A stretch of 64,000 bases of DNA from Verrucomicrobiota bacterium (GTDB lineage: Bacteria > Verrucomicrobiota > Verrucomicrobiia > Opitutales > Opitutaceae). The DNA lies in NCBI GenBank assembly GCA_016871775.1, contig VHCI01000004.1, forward strand, positions 1 to 64,000, given 5' to 3'. Positions 1-9,424 of this stretch are shown here, piece after piece (within the stretch, counting starts at the first letter, position 1; each line of letters starts with the position of its first letter). The position numbers and the translations under genes are program-made. The notes under the pieces were generated by a model. It did not search any database. It was not told the origin of the DNA and was given only the letters and a program-made list of their open reading frames with translations.

Positions 1-883
1 CCCCGATCCCGTGGCGCAGCCAGCGCTGCACCTCCCGGCCGTGCGGACTGTTGAAGCGGGCGGACTCTAGGGCCCCCTGCAGGGCGGCCTTCTCCTCTCG
101 CGAACAGATGTTGAGGCTCATCAGCGCCTGTGCCGCCTCGGCCGCCGACCGCTGGGTGAAGTGCACGAGGTAGACCGGAGCCCGCTTGGTTGCGAGCAGC
201 TCGGCCACGCGTTCGGCGAGGGGCATCTCGGAGTATTCGAATTCCAGCGGTACCGGCCGCCGTTCGCTGCGCACGGTGCGGCTTGGCGCCCCGGTCACGC
301 GCGTCATCTCCCGCTCGAAGAAAGCGGTCTCGCCCAAGGTCGCCGACATCAGGAGGAAGCGGGCGTGGGGCAGGGTCAGCAGCGGGATCTGCCAGGCGCC
401 GCCCCGGGCCGGATCCGAATAATAATGAAACTCGTCCATTACCACTGCGCGAAGGTCACAGGTCTCGCCACGGTGGAGGGCGATGTTGGCCAGGATTTCT
501 GCGGTGCAACAAAGCAGGGGAGCGCCTGGGTTCACGCTGGCGTCACCGGTCATCATCCCGACTTGGGCGGGCCCGAACTCGCGGCAGAGGGAGAGAAACT
601 TCTCGTTCACCAGCGCTTTGATCGGGCAGGTGTATACGGTGCGTTCGCCGCGGCAGAGCGCTCGATAGTGGAACGCAGCGGCCACAAGGGACTTCCCCGA
701 GCCGGTGGGGGTGTTGAGGATGACGTTCGCACCCTCGTACAGTTCGAGGATCGCCTCCTCCTGTTCCGGGTAAAGCTCCAGTCCCCGGCTGGCGCAAGCG
801 ACGAGAAAGGCCTCCAGAATGGTACCCGCCTCCGGGCGGGCCCCGCCGGCGGGACGGAGCGGAGCGAGCGGCGGGGCGTTCAT
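1..883 (-). CDS. DEAD/DEAH-box (Ski2/Mtr4-like) helicase, N-terminal part; runs off the window's left edge
   Basis: Minus-strand translation from ATG at 883 gives ...[39 protein letters not shown]... (Walker A), [11 protein letters not shown] (DExH box) and [10 protein letters not shown] (motif III). Missing from the ORF track because it is open at the edge. Confidence 0.88.
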   Translation of the reverse strand, partial: MNAPPLAPLRPAGGARPEAGTILEAFLVACASRGLELYPEQEEAILELYEGANVILNTPTGSGKSLVAAAFHYRALCRGERTVYTCPIKALVNEKFLSLCREFGPAQVGMMTGDASVNPGAPLLCCTAEILANIALHRGETCDLRAVVMDEFHYYSDPARGGAWQIPLLTLPHARFLLMSATLGETAFFEREMTRVTGAPSRTVRSERRPVPLEFEYSEMPLAERVAELLATKRAPVYLVHFTQRSAAEAAQALMSLNICSREEKAALQGALESARFNSPHGREVQRWLRHGIG

Positions 884-914
884 CCGCGCACTGCCGCAGC
901 CCCTGGGCGGACTG

Positions 915-1625
915 TCAATCTGCGGTCCCCGCGGGCAGCGCGCGCAGCCGGAGGTTCCGGTACGCGGCTCCTGTTTCGTAAGCCGCGAGCCCGAGCGGGA
1001 GCGAGTGTTTGATGTCTCCAAAGCGGAGATCGAGCTTCCGCCCCGCGGTCTCGAAATCCACCACCTGCTCGTCGTCGACCCACGCCTCGAGCTTGGCCGG
1101 GGTTACCCGGACGCGGATGCGGTACCAGCGTCCGGTCTCGTAGGTGCGCCCGGTGGTGGTCTCGTTGTCCGACGCGTCCGAGTTGTCGATGCAGGAGATC
1201 CCGGTAACCCCGCCGCCCCAGCCGCCGACGATGAGGGTGCAGGCCGAGGCGGCCACGGGGAAGGTCAGGCCGCAGAAGAAGTCCCCGCCCTCGAGCTTCA
1301 TCGCCTCGAGCGTCACCTCGTAATTCATCCGCGGTAGCGGGGTCGCGGGATCGAGGTTGATCCCTGCCATGTAGGAGCTGCGTGGCACGACGATGGCGGG
1401 GCCTTCGCCGCGGAAGGCGGGCTCGATGCGCACCTCCGTCTGCGAATCGAACGCGGAGGGGCGCCACGGACCCAGACTGCGGCCGTCGAAAAGCGAGCGG
1501 ACCTCCGGCGCACCGGGCGGCGGCGCACCTGCGCGCGCCGGGTACGGTCGCGGGGCGGCGAGGGTCACGAGCACGGCGATCGAAGCGTACAGGGCGCGCG
1601 GCCCGGGGCGAAGGCGAGAGGACAC
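915..1625 (-). CDS. Secreted DUF1080 (3-keto-disaccharide hydrolase-like) protein; GTG start at 1625 proposed
   Basis: ORF 915..1778: hydrophobic signal-like N-terminus then [19 protein letters not shown]...[11 protein letters not shown]...[26 protein letters not shown], typical DUF1080 fold. Confidence 0.8.
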   Translation of the reverse strand: MSSRLRPGPRALYASIAVLVTLAAPRPYPARAGAPPPGAPEVRSLFDGRSLGPWRPSAFDSQTEVRIEPAFRGEGPAIVVPRSSYMAGINLDPATPLPRMNYEVTLEAMKLEGGDFFCGLTFPVAASACTLIVGGWGGGVTGISCIDNSDASDNETTTGRTYETGRWYRIRVRVTPAKLEAWVDDEQVVDFETAGRKLDLRFGDIKHSLPLGLAAYETGAAYRNLRLRALPAGTAD

Positions 1626-1752
1626 GCGAAAAAAACTGCCTTCGGCGGGGCCCACGCGCAACGCTGAAGCGATGGGGGCACGGCACGGACTGCGTAGCGC
1701 ATCGCGCCGGCCCTGACGTAGGTCCCCGGCCCGCCGATGGCAGCTACCTCCG

Positions 1753-2100
1753 ATGAACAAACCCCGCCGCATCAACAAAGCTAGGGGGACGAAACTGCCC
1801 GTTACCGCTACCGCCGCACCAGCACGCTCCGGATTTTTTCGCCGAGCATCAGACTGCCATTCGCGAGATGTTCAACGATGTTTTGGCCCGAGTGGCAACG
1901 TAGGGCTCGGGAGCGGGGTCGATATCGGCTCCTACTCCCCCTTCTACTCCGCCGTTCCCGAGCCCTTCACCGACGCCGCCATCGCCGGCGCGTGGGGCCT
2001 CGGTAACGCGCTCTGCCGCCGCCGCGGTAACGACGGCTTGATTAAAACCTTGGGGCTCGGGGCCGCCCGACCCGCGCGTCCCGTCGCCGCCTCTGGCTGA
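1753..2100 (+). pseudogene. Possible remnant of a PEP-CTERM-tagged protein (only the C-terminal tag recognisable)
   Basis: Frame contains SAVPEPFTDAAIAGAWGLGNALCRRRG at about 1948-2028: PEP motif, hydrophobic segment, RRR. Upstream residues are not recognisable. Confidence 0.35.
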
Positions 2101-2186
2101 TCCTGCGATCGGGCGTGGGGCGACTGCCTTTCCGGGGCTTGCGCCGCGGGAGTGCCCTGCTGAAACTTTTGGGGCCCCCGCCCCTG

Positions 2187-3533
2187 ATGCCCGCCTTCCA
2201 GATCTCCCGTCGCCGTTTTGTCCAACGCTGTGCCCAAGCCGCCGCCTGGGCCGGCCTGCCCGCTTGGTTCGTCGAGGAACGCCTCGCCGCCGCCGAGACC
2301 ACGCCCGCCCGGCGCCCTGGACCGAATGACCGCCCTGGGATCGCCCTGATCGGCGCCGGCGGGCAGGGCACCCGCGTCGCTCAGAACGCGGCCAACTGGG
2401 GCGACGTGCGGGCCGTGTGCGACGTGGACCGTGCCCACGCTGAGGCCGCCGCCGCGAAACTCACGGTCGAGGGCCGCCGCCCGGCGGTGGTGAGTGATTT
2501 CCGCCGCCTGCTCGAACGGGATGACATCCACGTGCTGGTCAACGGCACCCCCGACCATTGGCACACGCTGGTCAACCTCGGCGCCGCTCGGGCGGGCAAG
2601 GACGTTTATTCGGAGAAGCCCCTGACGCTTACGATCGACGAGGGCCGCCGTCTCGTCCGCGCCGTACGGGAGCGCCGGATCGTCCTGCAGACGGGCACCC
2701 AGCAGCGCAGCTCCCAGCGCTTCCGCCTCGCCTGCGAGTTGGTTCGCAACGAGCGCATCGGCCGCCTCCGCGAGGCCCACGTCTGGCTCCCCGCGGGCCT
2801 CCGCGAGGGGCCCTTTGCCCCTCGCCCGGTCCCGGATGGCCTCGACTGGGATTACTGGCAGGGGCCGGCGCAGCGGGTGGACTACGTGAAGGAGCGCTGC
2901 CACCGCACCTTCCGCTTTTGGTACGACTATTCCGGGGGCACGATGACCGATTGGGGAGCGCACCACAATGACATCGCCTACTGGGCCATCGGGATCCTCG
3001 CGCCGCGCACGGTCGAGGCCACGCCGCTGGTGCAGCCGATCCGCGGCGGCTACGACACCTACAGCGAGTACGAGATCAACTACGTCTACGAGAACGGGGT
3101 CCGCCTCGTCATCCACACTACCAAGGACGACAGCATCTACGGGGCGAAGCTTAACCCGACCGGCCAGCGCAACGGAATCCGCTTCGAGGGCACCGACGGC
3201 TGGATCTGGGTCAACCGCGACCAGCTGACGGCCAGCGATCCGGCCCTGCTCAAGGCGCCTCTGCCTGCTGGCGCGGTCCGGCTCCACGAAAGCAAGAATC
3301 ACATGGAGAACTTCCTGGACTGCGTTCGCACCCGCCGCGATCCGATCTGCGACGTGGAGGTCGGGCATCGCTCGGCGACGATGTGCCACCTTGGCGCCAT
3401 CGCCCTGCGCACCGGCCGCCGGCTCACGTGGGACGCGGCCCGCGAGGAGTTTGCGGGGACCGACGCCGCGGCCGGCAACGCCCTCGTCGCGCGCGGACTG
3501 CGGGCGCCTTACGATTATTCGTTTGTCGCCTGA
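2187..3533 (+). CDS. Gfo/Idh/MocA family oxidoreductase with Tat signal
   Basis: MPAFQISRRRFVQRCAQAAAWAG Tat-like leader; GIALIGAGGQGTRVAQNAANWGDVRAVCDVD Rossmann motif; EKPLTLTIDEGRRLVRA. Confidence 0.9.
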   Translation: MPAFQISRRRFVQRCAQAAAWAGLPAWFVEERLAAAETTPARRPGPNDRPGIALIGAGGQGTRVAQNAANWGDVRAVCDVDRAHAEAAAAKLTVEGRRPAVVSDFRRLLERDDIHVLVNGTPDHWHTLVNLGAARAGKDVYSEKPLTLTIDEGRRLVRAVRERRIVLQTGTQQRSSQRFRLACELVRNERIGRLREAHVWLPAGLREGPFAPRPVPDGLDWDYWQGPAQRVDYVKERCHRTFRFWYDYSGGTMTDWGAHHNDIAYWAIGILAPRTVEATPLVQPIRGGYDTYSEYEINYVYENGVRLVIHTTKDDSIYGAKLNPTGQRNGIRFEGTDGWIWVNRDQLTASDPALLKAPLPAGAVRLHESKNHMENFLDCVRTRRDPICDVEVGHRSATMCHLGAIALRTGRRLTWDAAREEFAGTDAAAGNALVARGLRAPYDYSFVA

Positions 3534-3737
3534 AGGGGCGGCTTTCGCGCAAAAAAAACCGTCCCCGGTGCGGGAACGCGGCCGGGGCGGGTCGGAGGGT
3601 CAGTTTGGGGCTGCCACGGTTGACCGGCGCTTTCGCCGGGATTTTTGATCCGGGAGATGCGCGAGTTCTGGCGGCGGCTGCACCCGGCGCGAGAAATCCA
3701 CTCGCCCGCCGCCCCCGCGGCGTGGCATCAGCACGGG

Positions 3738-4505
3738 ATGCTTACGCTGGCGGCGCGCGAATTCGGCGGGGCGGGTAAGCCCCCGCTGGTGCTGCTGCAC
3801 GGGCTCCTCGGTTCCTCCCGCAATTGGCTCACCGCCGGGGCCGCGCTGGCGGAACACCACGAGGTGGTCGCCCTCGATGCCCGCAATCACGGCCGCTCCC
3901 CCCACGATCCCGAAATGTCCTATCCCGCGATGGCGGACGACTTGCTGTGCTGGCTCGACGCCCGCGGTGGGGACCGGGTCTCGCTCCTCGGGCACAGTAT
4001 GGGCGGCAAGGTCGCGATGCTGGCCGCCTGCCGCCACCCGGAGCGCTTCGCCAGCCTGACCCTGGTCGATGTCGCCCCGCGGACCTACTCTTGGGCGGGG
4101 CACCGGGCCAATTTCGCGGCCCTGCAGGAACTCGACCTCCGCGCCCTGCGTTCCCGCACTGAGGCCGAACTGCGGCTCGAGGGCCGCGTCCCCGACGCCT
4201 TCCTGCGGAAATTCTTGCTCACCAACCTTGAGGCCTCGCCGGGGGGAGGCTGGCGCTGGGCGGTGAACCTCCCGGTACTCGCATCCGCCATCCCGGCCCT
4301 CGAGGCCAACCCCCTCGCGCCGGACGATCGCTACTCGGGCCCCGTCCGCGTGATCGTCGGGGGGCGTTCCGCCTACGTGCAGCCCGAGGATCACCCGGTC
4401 CTGCGGACCCATTTCCCAGCGGCGGAGATCGTCACTCTGAAGGCCAGCGGGCACAACCCGCACCTCGATCACCGGGCCGGCTTCGTGGCCGCGGTCTTAC
4501 GGTGA
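3738..4505 (+). CDS. Alpha/beta fold hydrolase (YbfF-like)
   Basis: LVLLHGLLGSSRNW, VSLLGHSMGGKVAM nucleophile elbow, C-terminal SGHNPHLDH; ORF can extend up to 3645. Confidence 0.88.
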   Translation: MLTLAAREFGGAGKPPLVLLHGLLGSSRNWLTAGAALAEHHEVVALDARNHGRSPHDPEMSYPAMADDLLCWLDARGGDRVSLLGHSMGGKVAMLAACRHPERFASLTLVDVAPRTYSWAGHRANFAALQELDLRALRSRTEAELRLEGRVPDAFLRKFLLTNLEASPGGGWRWAVNLPVLASAIPALEANPLAPDDRYSGPVRVIVGGRSAYVQPEDHPVLRTHFPAAEIVTLKASGHNPHLDHRAGFVAAVLR

Positions 4506-4580
4506 CGCGGCCCGCGGGCGCGGCCGGGTTTGCCTTGCCTTGCGCGGTCCGCCGCGTCTGCTGCCGGGAAGTCCTTCGCG

Positions 4581-6383
4581 ATGCCCGTCGTCACCCCTTC
4601 TCAGACGCAGCCCGAGTATGATGTGATCGTCGTCGGTTCCGGCGCCGCCGGCGGCCAGACGGCCTACACCTGCGCCCTCGAAGGGGCGAAGGTCCTGATG
4701 CTGGAAGCGGGCCGCGATTATGACCCGGCCCGCGAGACGCCGATGTTCCAGGTGAACAGCCAGGCGCCGCTGCGCGGGGCCAGCACACCCGACAAACCGT
4801 TCGGCTTCCACGACGCGACGATCGACGGCGGCTGGCAGGTGCCCGGCGAGCCTTACACCAGCGCCTCGGATGATCCCGCGCGCCAATTCTGGTGGTGGCG
4901 GGCGCGGATGATGGGCGGCCGCACCAACCACTGGGGCCGCATCTCCCTGCGCAACGGGCCCTACGACTTCAAACCGCGCACCCGCGATGGCCTCGGCTTC
5001 GACTGGCCCCTGTCCTACGAGGACGTGGCTCCGTACTACGACAAGGTCGAGATGCTGATCGGGGTCTACGGGGACAATAACGGTCTCGAGAACACCCCGG
5101 ATTCCCCGGCTGGCTGCCTGCAGCCGCCGCCGATCCTGCGGGCGGGCGAGCAGTATGCGCGCGCTAAGGGCAAGGCCCTCGGCCTGCCGGTTATCCCGAT
5201 CCATCGGGCCGTCCTGACTCAACGTCAGGATCCCGACGTGCTCCCGGCGAAGATTCATCCGGCCAACCCCCGCGCCCAGCGGTTGCTGGCGGACTCGATG
5301 CGCCAGCGCGCCGCCTGCTTCTGGGCCACCCCGTGCGGGCGGGGCTGCTCCATCCGCGCCAACTACCAGTCGACCACCGTCCACCTGCCCCCCGCGCTGG
5401 CCAGCGGCAACCTCGACATCGTGGCAAACGCGATGGCGCGCGAGGTGACCGTCGATGCCGCCGGCAAGGCGACGGGGGTGCTGTTCATCGACCGGACCAC
5501 GGGGCAGGAGCAGCGGGTGAAGGGCCGAGTAGTCGTGCTGGCGGCGAGTTCCGCGGAGTCCGTCCGCATCCTCCTCAATTCCCGTTCCCCGCGCTTCCCG
5601 CAGGGGCTGGCCAATTCGAGCGGCCTGGTGGGCAAGTACATTATGGACACGGTGGGCGCGGGGATGGCCGGCCAGATCCCGGCGCTGGAGAACCTCCCGC
5701 GGCACAATGAGGACGGCGCGGGTGGGAACCACGCGTATGTCCCGTGGTGGCTTTATCCGGAGCAGGTCGCCGGGAAGTTGGGCTTCGCCCGCGGGTACCA
5801 CATCGAGTTCGGCAGCGGGCGCCAGCTGCCCGCGCTGCACACGGTGGCCGGCCTGGAGGCCTTCACCCGCGGCAGCTTCGGCCAGAAGTTCAAGGAGGAC
5901 GCGCGCCGCTTCTACGGGTCCTTCATCGGTTTTGCCGGCCGCGGGGAGATGATCCCCAACGAGGACTCCTATTGCGACCTCGACCCGGTGGTGCGCGACA
6001 AGTGGGGCATCCCCGTGCTGCGCTTCCACTGGAAGTGGTCCGACCACGAGATTCGCCAGGCGGCGCATATGCAGCGCACCTTCGCCGATTGGATCTCGGC
6101 GCTGGGCGGCAAGGTCCGCGGCACCCCCGCGATGGACGGCGCCAAGGCCATCGAGCCGGGCGGCAAGATCATCCACGAGGTCGGCGGCACCATTATGGGC
6201 GCGGACGCCCGGCGCTCCGTCACCAACCAGTGGTGCCAGACCTGGGACGTGCGCAACCTGTTCGTGACCGATGGCGGCCCCTTCTGCTCGAACGCGGACA
6301 AAAATCCCACGCTGACGATAATGGCCCTGGCTTGGCGCGCGAGCGACTACCTGCTGGCCGAGCTGCGCCGGGGGAACCTTTGA
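4581..6383 (+). CDS. GMC family oxidoreductase
   Basis: YDVIVVGSGAAGGQTAYTCALEGAKVLMLEAG FAD-binding motif; C-terminal GGTIMGADARRSVTNQWCQTWDVRNLFVTDGGPFCSNADKNPTLTIMALAWRASDYLL. Confidence 0.93.
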   Translation: MPVVTPSQTQPEYDVIVVGSGAAGGQTAYTCALEGAKVLMLEAGRDYDPARETPMFQVNSQAPLRGASTPDKPFGFHDATIDGGWQVPGEPYTSASDDPARQFWWWRARMMGGRTNHWGRISLRNGPYDFKPRTRDGLGFDWPLSYEDVAPYYDKVEMLIGVYGDNNGLENTPDSPAGCLQPPPILRAGEQYARAKGKALGLPVIPIHRAVLTQRQDPDVLPAKIHPANPRAQRLLADSMRQRAACFWATPCGRGCSIRANYQSTTVHLPPALASGNLDIVANAMAREVTVDAAGKATGVLFIDRTTGQEQRVKGRVVVLAASSAESVRILLNSRSPRFPQGLANSSGLVGKYIMDTVGAGMAGQIPALENLPRHNEDGAGGNHAYVPWWLYPEQVAGKLGFARGYHIEFGSGRQLPALHTVAGLEAFTRGSFGQKFKEDARRFYGSFIGFAGRGEMIPNEDSYCDLDPVVRDKWGIPVLRFHWKWSDHEIRQAAHMQRTFADWISALGGKVRGTPAMDGAKAIEPGGKIIHEVGGTIMGADARRSVTNQWCQTWDVRNLFVTDGGPFCSNADKNPTLTIMALAWRASDYLLAELRRGNL

Positions 6384-6385
6384 CG

Positions 6386-7027
6386 ATGAACCCGCCCCCC
6401 GACGCCGCCCCGCGCCTCAGCCGGCGCGATGCCCTGAAGTGGATCACGGCCGCCGCCGCCAGCTCGCTCGCCTTCTCCCCGGAGCCGCGCGCCGGCGCCC
6501 CCGCGGCCCGCGGGTACGGCACCGACCCCGACCTCCAGCGCGCCTACTCCCCGGGCGACGTCTGGCCGCTCACCTTCACCCCCGCAGAACGCGCTGCCGC
6601 CGCCGCCCTGTGCGGCCTGATGCTGCCGCCCGACGCGGAGGGCCCGGGGGCCGAGGCCCTGCTGGTGCACGACTTCGTCGACGAATGGATCAGCGCCCCG
6701 TACCCTGAGCACGTCGCCGACCGGAATACCATCACCGAGGGCCTCGCGTGGCTCGACGCCGAGGCGCGCCGTCGCTGGGGCGGAGAGTTCGTCCGGGGCA
6801 CCCCGGCCCAGCGCACGGCCTTGGCGGAGGACCTTTGCGACCTCGCCTCCGCCCAGCCGGAGCACCGCGCGGGCGCCCGCTTCTTCCAGCGTTTCCGGGA
6901 CTTGGCGGCGGGCGGGTACTTCACCACGCCGGAAGGAATGAAGGATCTGGGCTACACCGGGAATTACGCCATGGAAGCCTTTACCGGCCCGCCACCCGAG
7001 GTGCTGCGCCGGCTCGGGCTGGCCTGA
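6386..7027 (+). CDS. Gluconate 2-dehydrogenase subunit 3-like protein with Tat-type leader
   Basis: SRRDALKWITAAAASSLAF leader; FTPAERAAAAALCGLMLPPD; C-terminal FTTPEGMKDLGYTGNYAMEAFTGPPPEVLRRLGL; two bases after the GMC oxidoreductase stop. Confidence 0.87.
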   Translation: MNPPPDAAPRLSRRDALKWITAAAASSLAFSPEPRAGAPAARGYGTDPDLQRAYSPGDVWPLTFTPAERAAAAALCGLMLPPDAEGPGAEALLVHDFVDEWISAPYPEHVADRNTITEGLAWLDAEARRRWGGEFVRGTPAQRTALAEDLCDLASAQPEHRAGARFFQRFRDLAAGGYFTTPEGMKDLGYTGNYAMEAFTGPPPEVLRRLGLA

Positions 7028-7030
7028 AGT

Positions 7031-7045
7031 CCGGCTCAGAGCCGG
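7031..7045. repeat. Perfect 7+1+7 palindrome downstream of the GMC/subunit-3 pair
   Basis: ccggctc-a-gagccgg. Confidence 0.6.
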
Positions 7046-7108
7046 TCCGGCCGCGCGCCCGTTCCACTCCGGGATTGCGCGTCCGGGAAAAGGGGCTGGA
7101 TTGGCCGG

Positions 7109-7744
7109 GTGAAGCTTCACGTCCTGCCCGCTGGGCCGATCCAGACCAACGCCTACCTGCTCACGGCGCCGGAGCGCGGCGAGGCGGTTTTGATTGATGC
7201 CCCGGGCGAGGTTTGGCCGGCCGTGGACGCCGTGCTCCGCGCTGAAAAGTGCCGCCTCACCGAGCTCTGGATCACGCACGGCCACTGGGACCACACCCAG
7301 GGCGGAGCGGAGGTCGTGCGCCGGTCGGGCGCCAAGGTTCGCGCCCACGCCGATGACCGGGCCTTGATCGAGACGCCCGAGATCATGGAGCGTTTTCTTG
7401 GGGAGAGCCTCCGGCTGGAGCCGCTGAAGGTCGGCGCGTGGGTGGGGCAGGGGGATAGGCTGGACGCGCTGGGCCTCGCCTTCGAGGTGCGTCACGTACC
7501 GGGCCATTGCCCGGGGAACATTCTGTTCTATGGCGCGGCGCTGCGGGCGGCCTTTGTGGGTGATGCCCTCTTCGCGGGGAGTGTCGGCCGGACGGACCTG
7601 CCCGGCGGGGATTTCGAGGTGCTGGAGGCCAGCATCCGCGGCCAGATCTATTCCCTGCCCGAGGAGACCACTGTCTTCCCGGGTCACGGGGGGCGCACCA
7701 CGGTCGCCGCGGAAAAGGCGGGCAACCCGTATGTCTCCGCCTAA
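7109..7744 (+). CDS. MBL-fold metallohydrolase (glyoxalase II-like)
   Basis: LPAGPIQTNAYLL; WITHGHWDHTQGG (HxHxDH); VRHVPGHCPGNILFY; VFPGHGGRTT. Confidence 0.92.
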   Translation: MKLHVLPAGPIQTNAYLLTAPERGEAVLIDAPGEVWPAVDAVLRAEKCRLTELWITHGHWDHTQGGAEVVRRSGAKVRAHADDRALIETPEIMERFLGESLRLEPLKVGAWVGQGDRLDALGLAFEVRHVPGHCPGNILFYGAALRAAFVGDALFAGSVGRTDLPGGDFEVLEASIRGQIYSLPEETTVFPGHGGRTTVAAEKAGNPYVSA

Positions 7745-8897
7745 TCCTGGCCACGAGGGTCCAATGCGCCGTGCGCTCGCGCTGGCGCGGGGCGTATGGG
7801 GCGAGACCCAGCCGAATCCGATGGTTGGGGCCGTGCTGGTGGAGGACGGGGTGATCGTTGCCGAGGGCGCGACCGCGCCCGATGGTGGGCCGCACGCGGA
7901 ACGGCGGGCCCTCGAGGCGCTGGGCCGGCCGCCGCGGCCGGGAGCCACCCTGTACGTGACCTTGGAGCCCTGCTGCACGGAGGGACGTACGGGCGCCTGC
8001 ACGGCGCGGATCCTAGCCGCGGGCGTCAGTCGGGTGGTTGTTGGCGCGGTGGATCCGAATCCGGCGCACGCCGGGCGTGGGCTCGAGGTGCTCCGGGCCG
8101 CTGGAGTCGAAGTCATCAGCGGGGTGCTGGCGGCGGAGTGCTCCGACCTAAATCTGATCTTCAACCATTGGATCACCCGCGGTGCGCCGTTGCTCGCCGC
8201 CAAGGTAGCCTCGACGCTCGACGGCAAGCTGGCCTGCCGCACCGGGGACTCCCAGTGGATCACCAGCGAGGCGGCCCGCGCTGACGTCCATCGCTGGCGC
8301 CGCCTGTTCCCCGCGATCGGTGTCGGGGCGATGACGGTCCTCCACGATAATCCGCGCCTCACCGCGCGGCCGCCCGGGGGCGCCGAGAGCTGCCCGGTGC
8401 GGTTCGTGTTCGACGGGCTGCTGCGCACGTTGGTCGAGAAGAACCTGCCGCGCGTTTTCACCGACGAGTTTCGGGACCGCACGATCGTGGTGACCACGCC
8501 GCACGGCGGTTTGGGTTACGTGCGCAAGCTTCAGGACCTCGGGGTGCGGGTGTGGGTGTTTGATTCGCCGTCGCAGCGCGTGCCGTTCCCTGCTTTTCGT
8601 CGCCGCTGTGTGGAGGAGCGGATCTCCGGCGTATTTTTCGAGGGCGGGGCGCAGCTCATCAGCGAACTGCTGCGGGCGCGGGCGCTGGATTACCTTTTCG
8701 CGTACCACGCGCCGCTGCTCTTTGCCGACGACAAGGCGCGGACCATCTTCAGCGGCCTGCGGCCGGAAAAGGTGGCGCAGGGGGTGCGCCTCGACGAGGT
8801 CCGCCACGAGAGTTTCGGCGGCGATATCCTGATGCGGGGCCGAGTGGTCTACCCGGAAAAAATGTTCGTCGACGAGGCCGTGTTCCGGTTGCGTTGA
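7731..8897 (+). CDS. ribD: Bifunctional diaminohydroxyphosphoribosylaminopyrimidine deaminase / 5-amino-6-(5-phosphoribosylamino)uracil reductase
   Basis: MRRALALARGVWGETQPNPMVGAVLV; GPHAERRAL and LEPCCTEGRTGACT zinc motifs; reductase domain KVASTLDGKLACRTGDSQWITSEAAR; overlaps the preceding CDS by 14 nt. Confidence 0.93.
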   Translation: MSPPNPGHEGPMRRALALARGVWGETQPNPMVGAVLVEDGVIVAEGATAPDGGPHAERRALEALGRPPRPGATLYVTLEPCCTEGRTGACTARILAAGVSRVVVGAVDPNPAHAGRGLEVLRAAGVEVISGVLAAECSDLNLIFNHWITRGAPLLAAKVASTLDGKLACRTGDSQWITSEAARADVHRWRRLFPAIGVGAMTVLHDNPRLTARPPGGAESCPVRFVFDGLLRTLVEKNLPRVFTDEFRDRTIVVTTPHGGLGYVRKLQDLGVRVWVFDSPSQRVPFPAFRRRCVEERISGVFFEGGAQLISELLRARALDYLFAYHAPLLFADDKARTIFSGLRPEKVAQGVRLDEVRHESFGGDILMRGRVVYPEKMFVDEAVFRLR

Positions 8898-8954
8898 GGG
8901 TCGTTACCCCTCCTTGCCCGCCCCCGCGTCGGGCTCCCGCTCCTCGCCCTCGGC

Positions 8955-9420
8955 ACCCTGCTGACCCTACGCCTGCCGGCCGCTGTGCTGGCGGAGCTTT
9001 ATCCGACCGATCCGGACTCCGAGGTGCGTCCCGGGGTGCCGGTGGGCGAGTTGCTCAAGCTGACCCTCGACCAGTCCCGCATCCTCTCCGGCCCCACCCG
9101 CGAGGTGCAGGTGGATGTGCCTCGACAGCGCGATCCGGCCCGGCCGGCGCGCGTCTACGTCAACCAGGACCGAATCCAGGGGAACGCCCCGGTAGGGTTC
9201 GACTACCTGATCGCTAAAGCGGGACATCCCGGTGCCGATGGGCGTCTTCGTGGCTCCCGGGTTGGTCAAGGCCGCCGATAGCTACCGGGCCTGGGACTGC
9301 TTCAACCGGAGCTTCGGGCACGACGGGCTGGGCGACGCCTGCGCGCGGTGCGCGCAAAAGGAATGGTTGGCCTGCGTGGAGCGGCAGCGCACCGCGGATG
9401 GGCGTCGAGCCCGGCTGGAT
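8955..9420 (+). pseudogene. Decayed esterase (enterochelin-esterase-like alpha/beta hydrolase), frameshifted and 3'-truncated
   Basis: Frame A (8985..9281): signal-peptide-like LPLLALGTLLTLRLPAAVLA, then ELYPTDPDSEVRPGVPVGELLKLTLDQSRILSGPTREVQVDVPRQRDPARPARVYVNQDRIQGNAPVGFDYLIAKAG. Continuing family-like sequence in another frame (9232..): PMGVFVAPGLVKAADSYRAWDCFNRSFGHDGLGDACAR...VERQRTADGRRARLD. Catalytic region missing. Confidence 0.75.
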
Positions 9421-9424
9421 GCGC

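Noticed and set aside
4497-6176. 559-aa minus-strand ORF antisense to the GMC oxidoreductase
   Set aside because: Arg/Gly/Ala/His-rich translation with no family motif, fully antisense to a well-supported gene; typical third-position-GC artefact.
6347-8497. 716-aa minus-strand ORF spanning three plus-strand genes
   Set aside because: Antisense to subunit-3 protein, MBL hydrolase and ribD, all with strong motifs; no recognisable domain.
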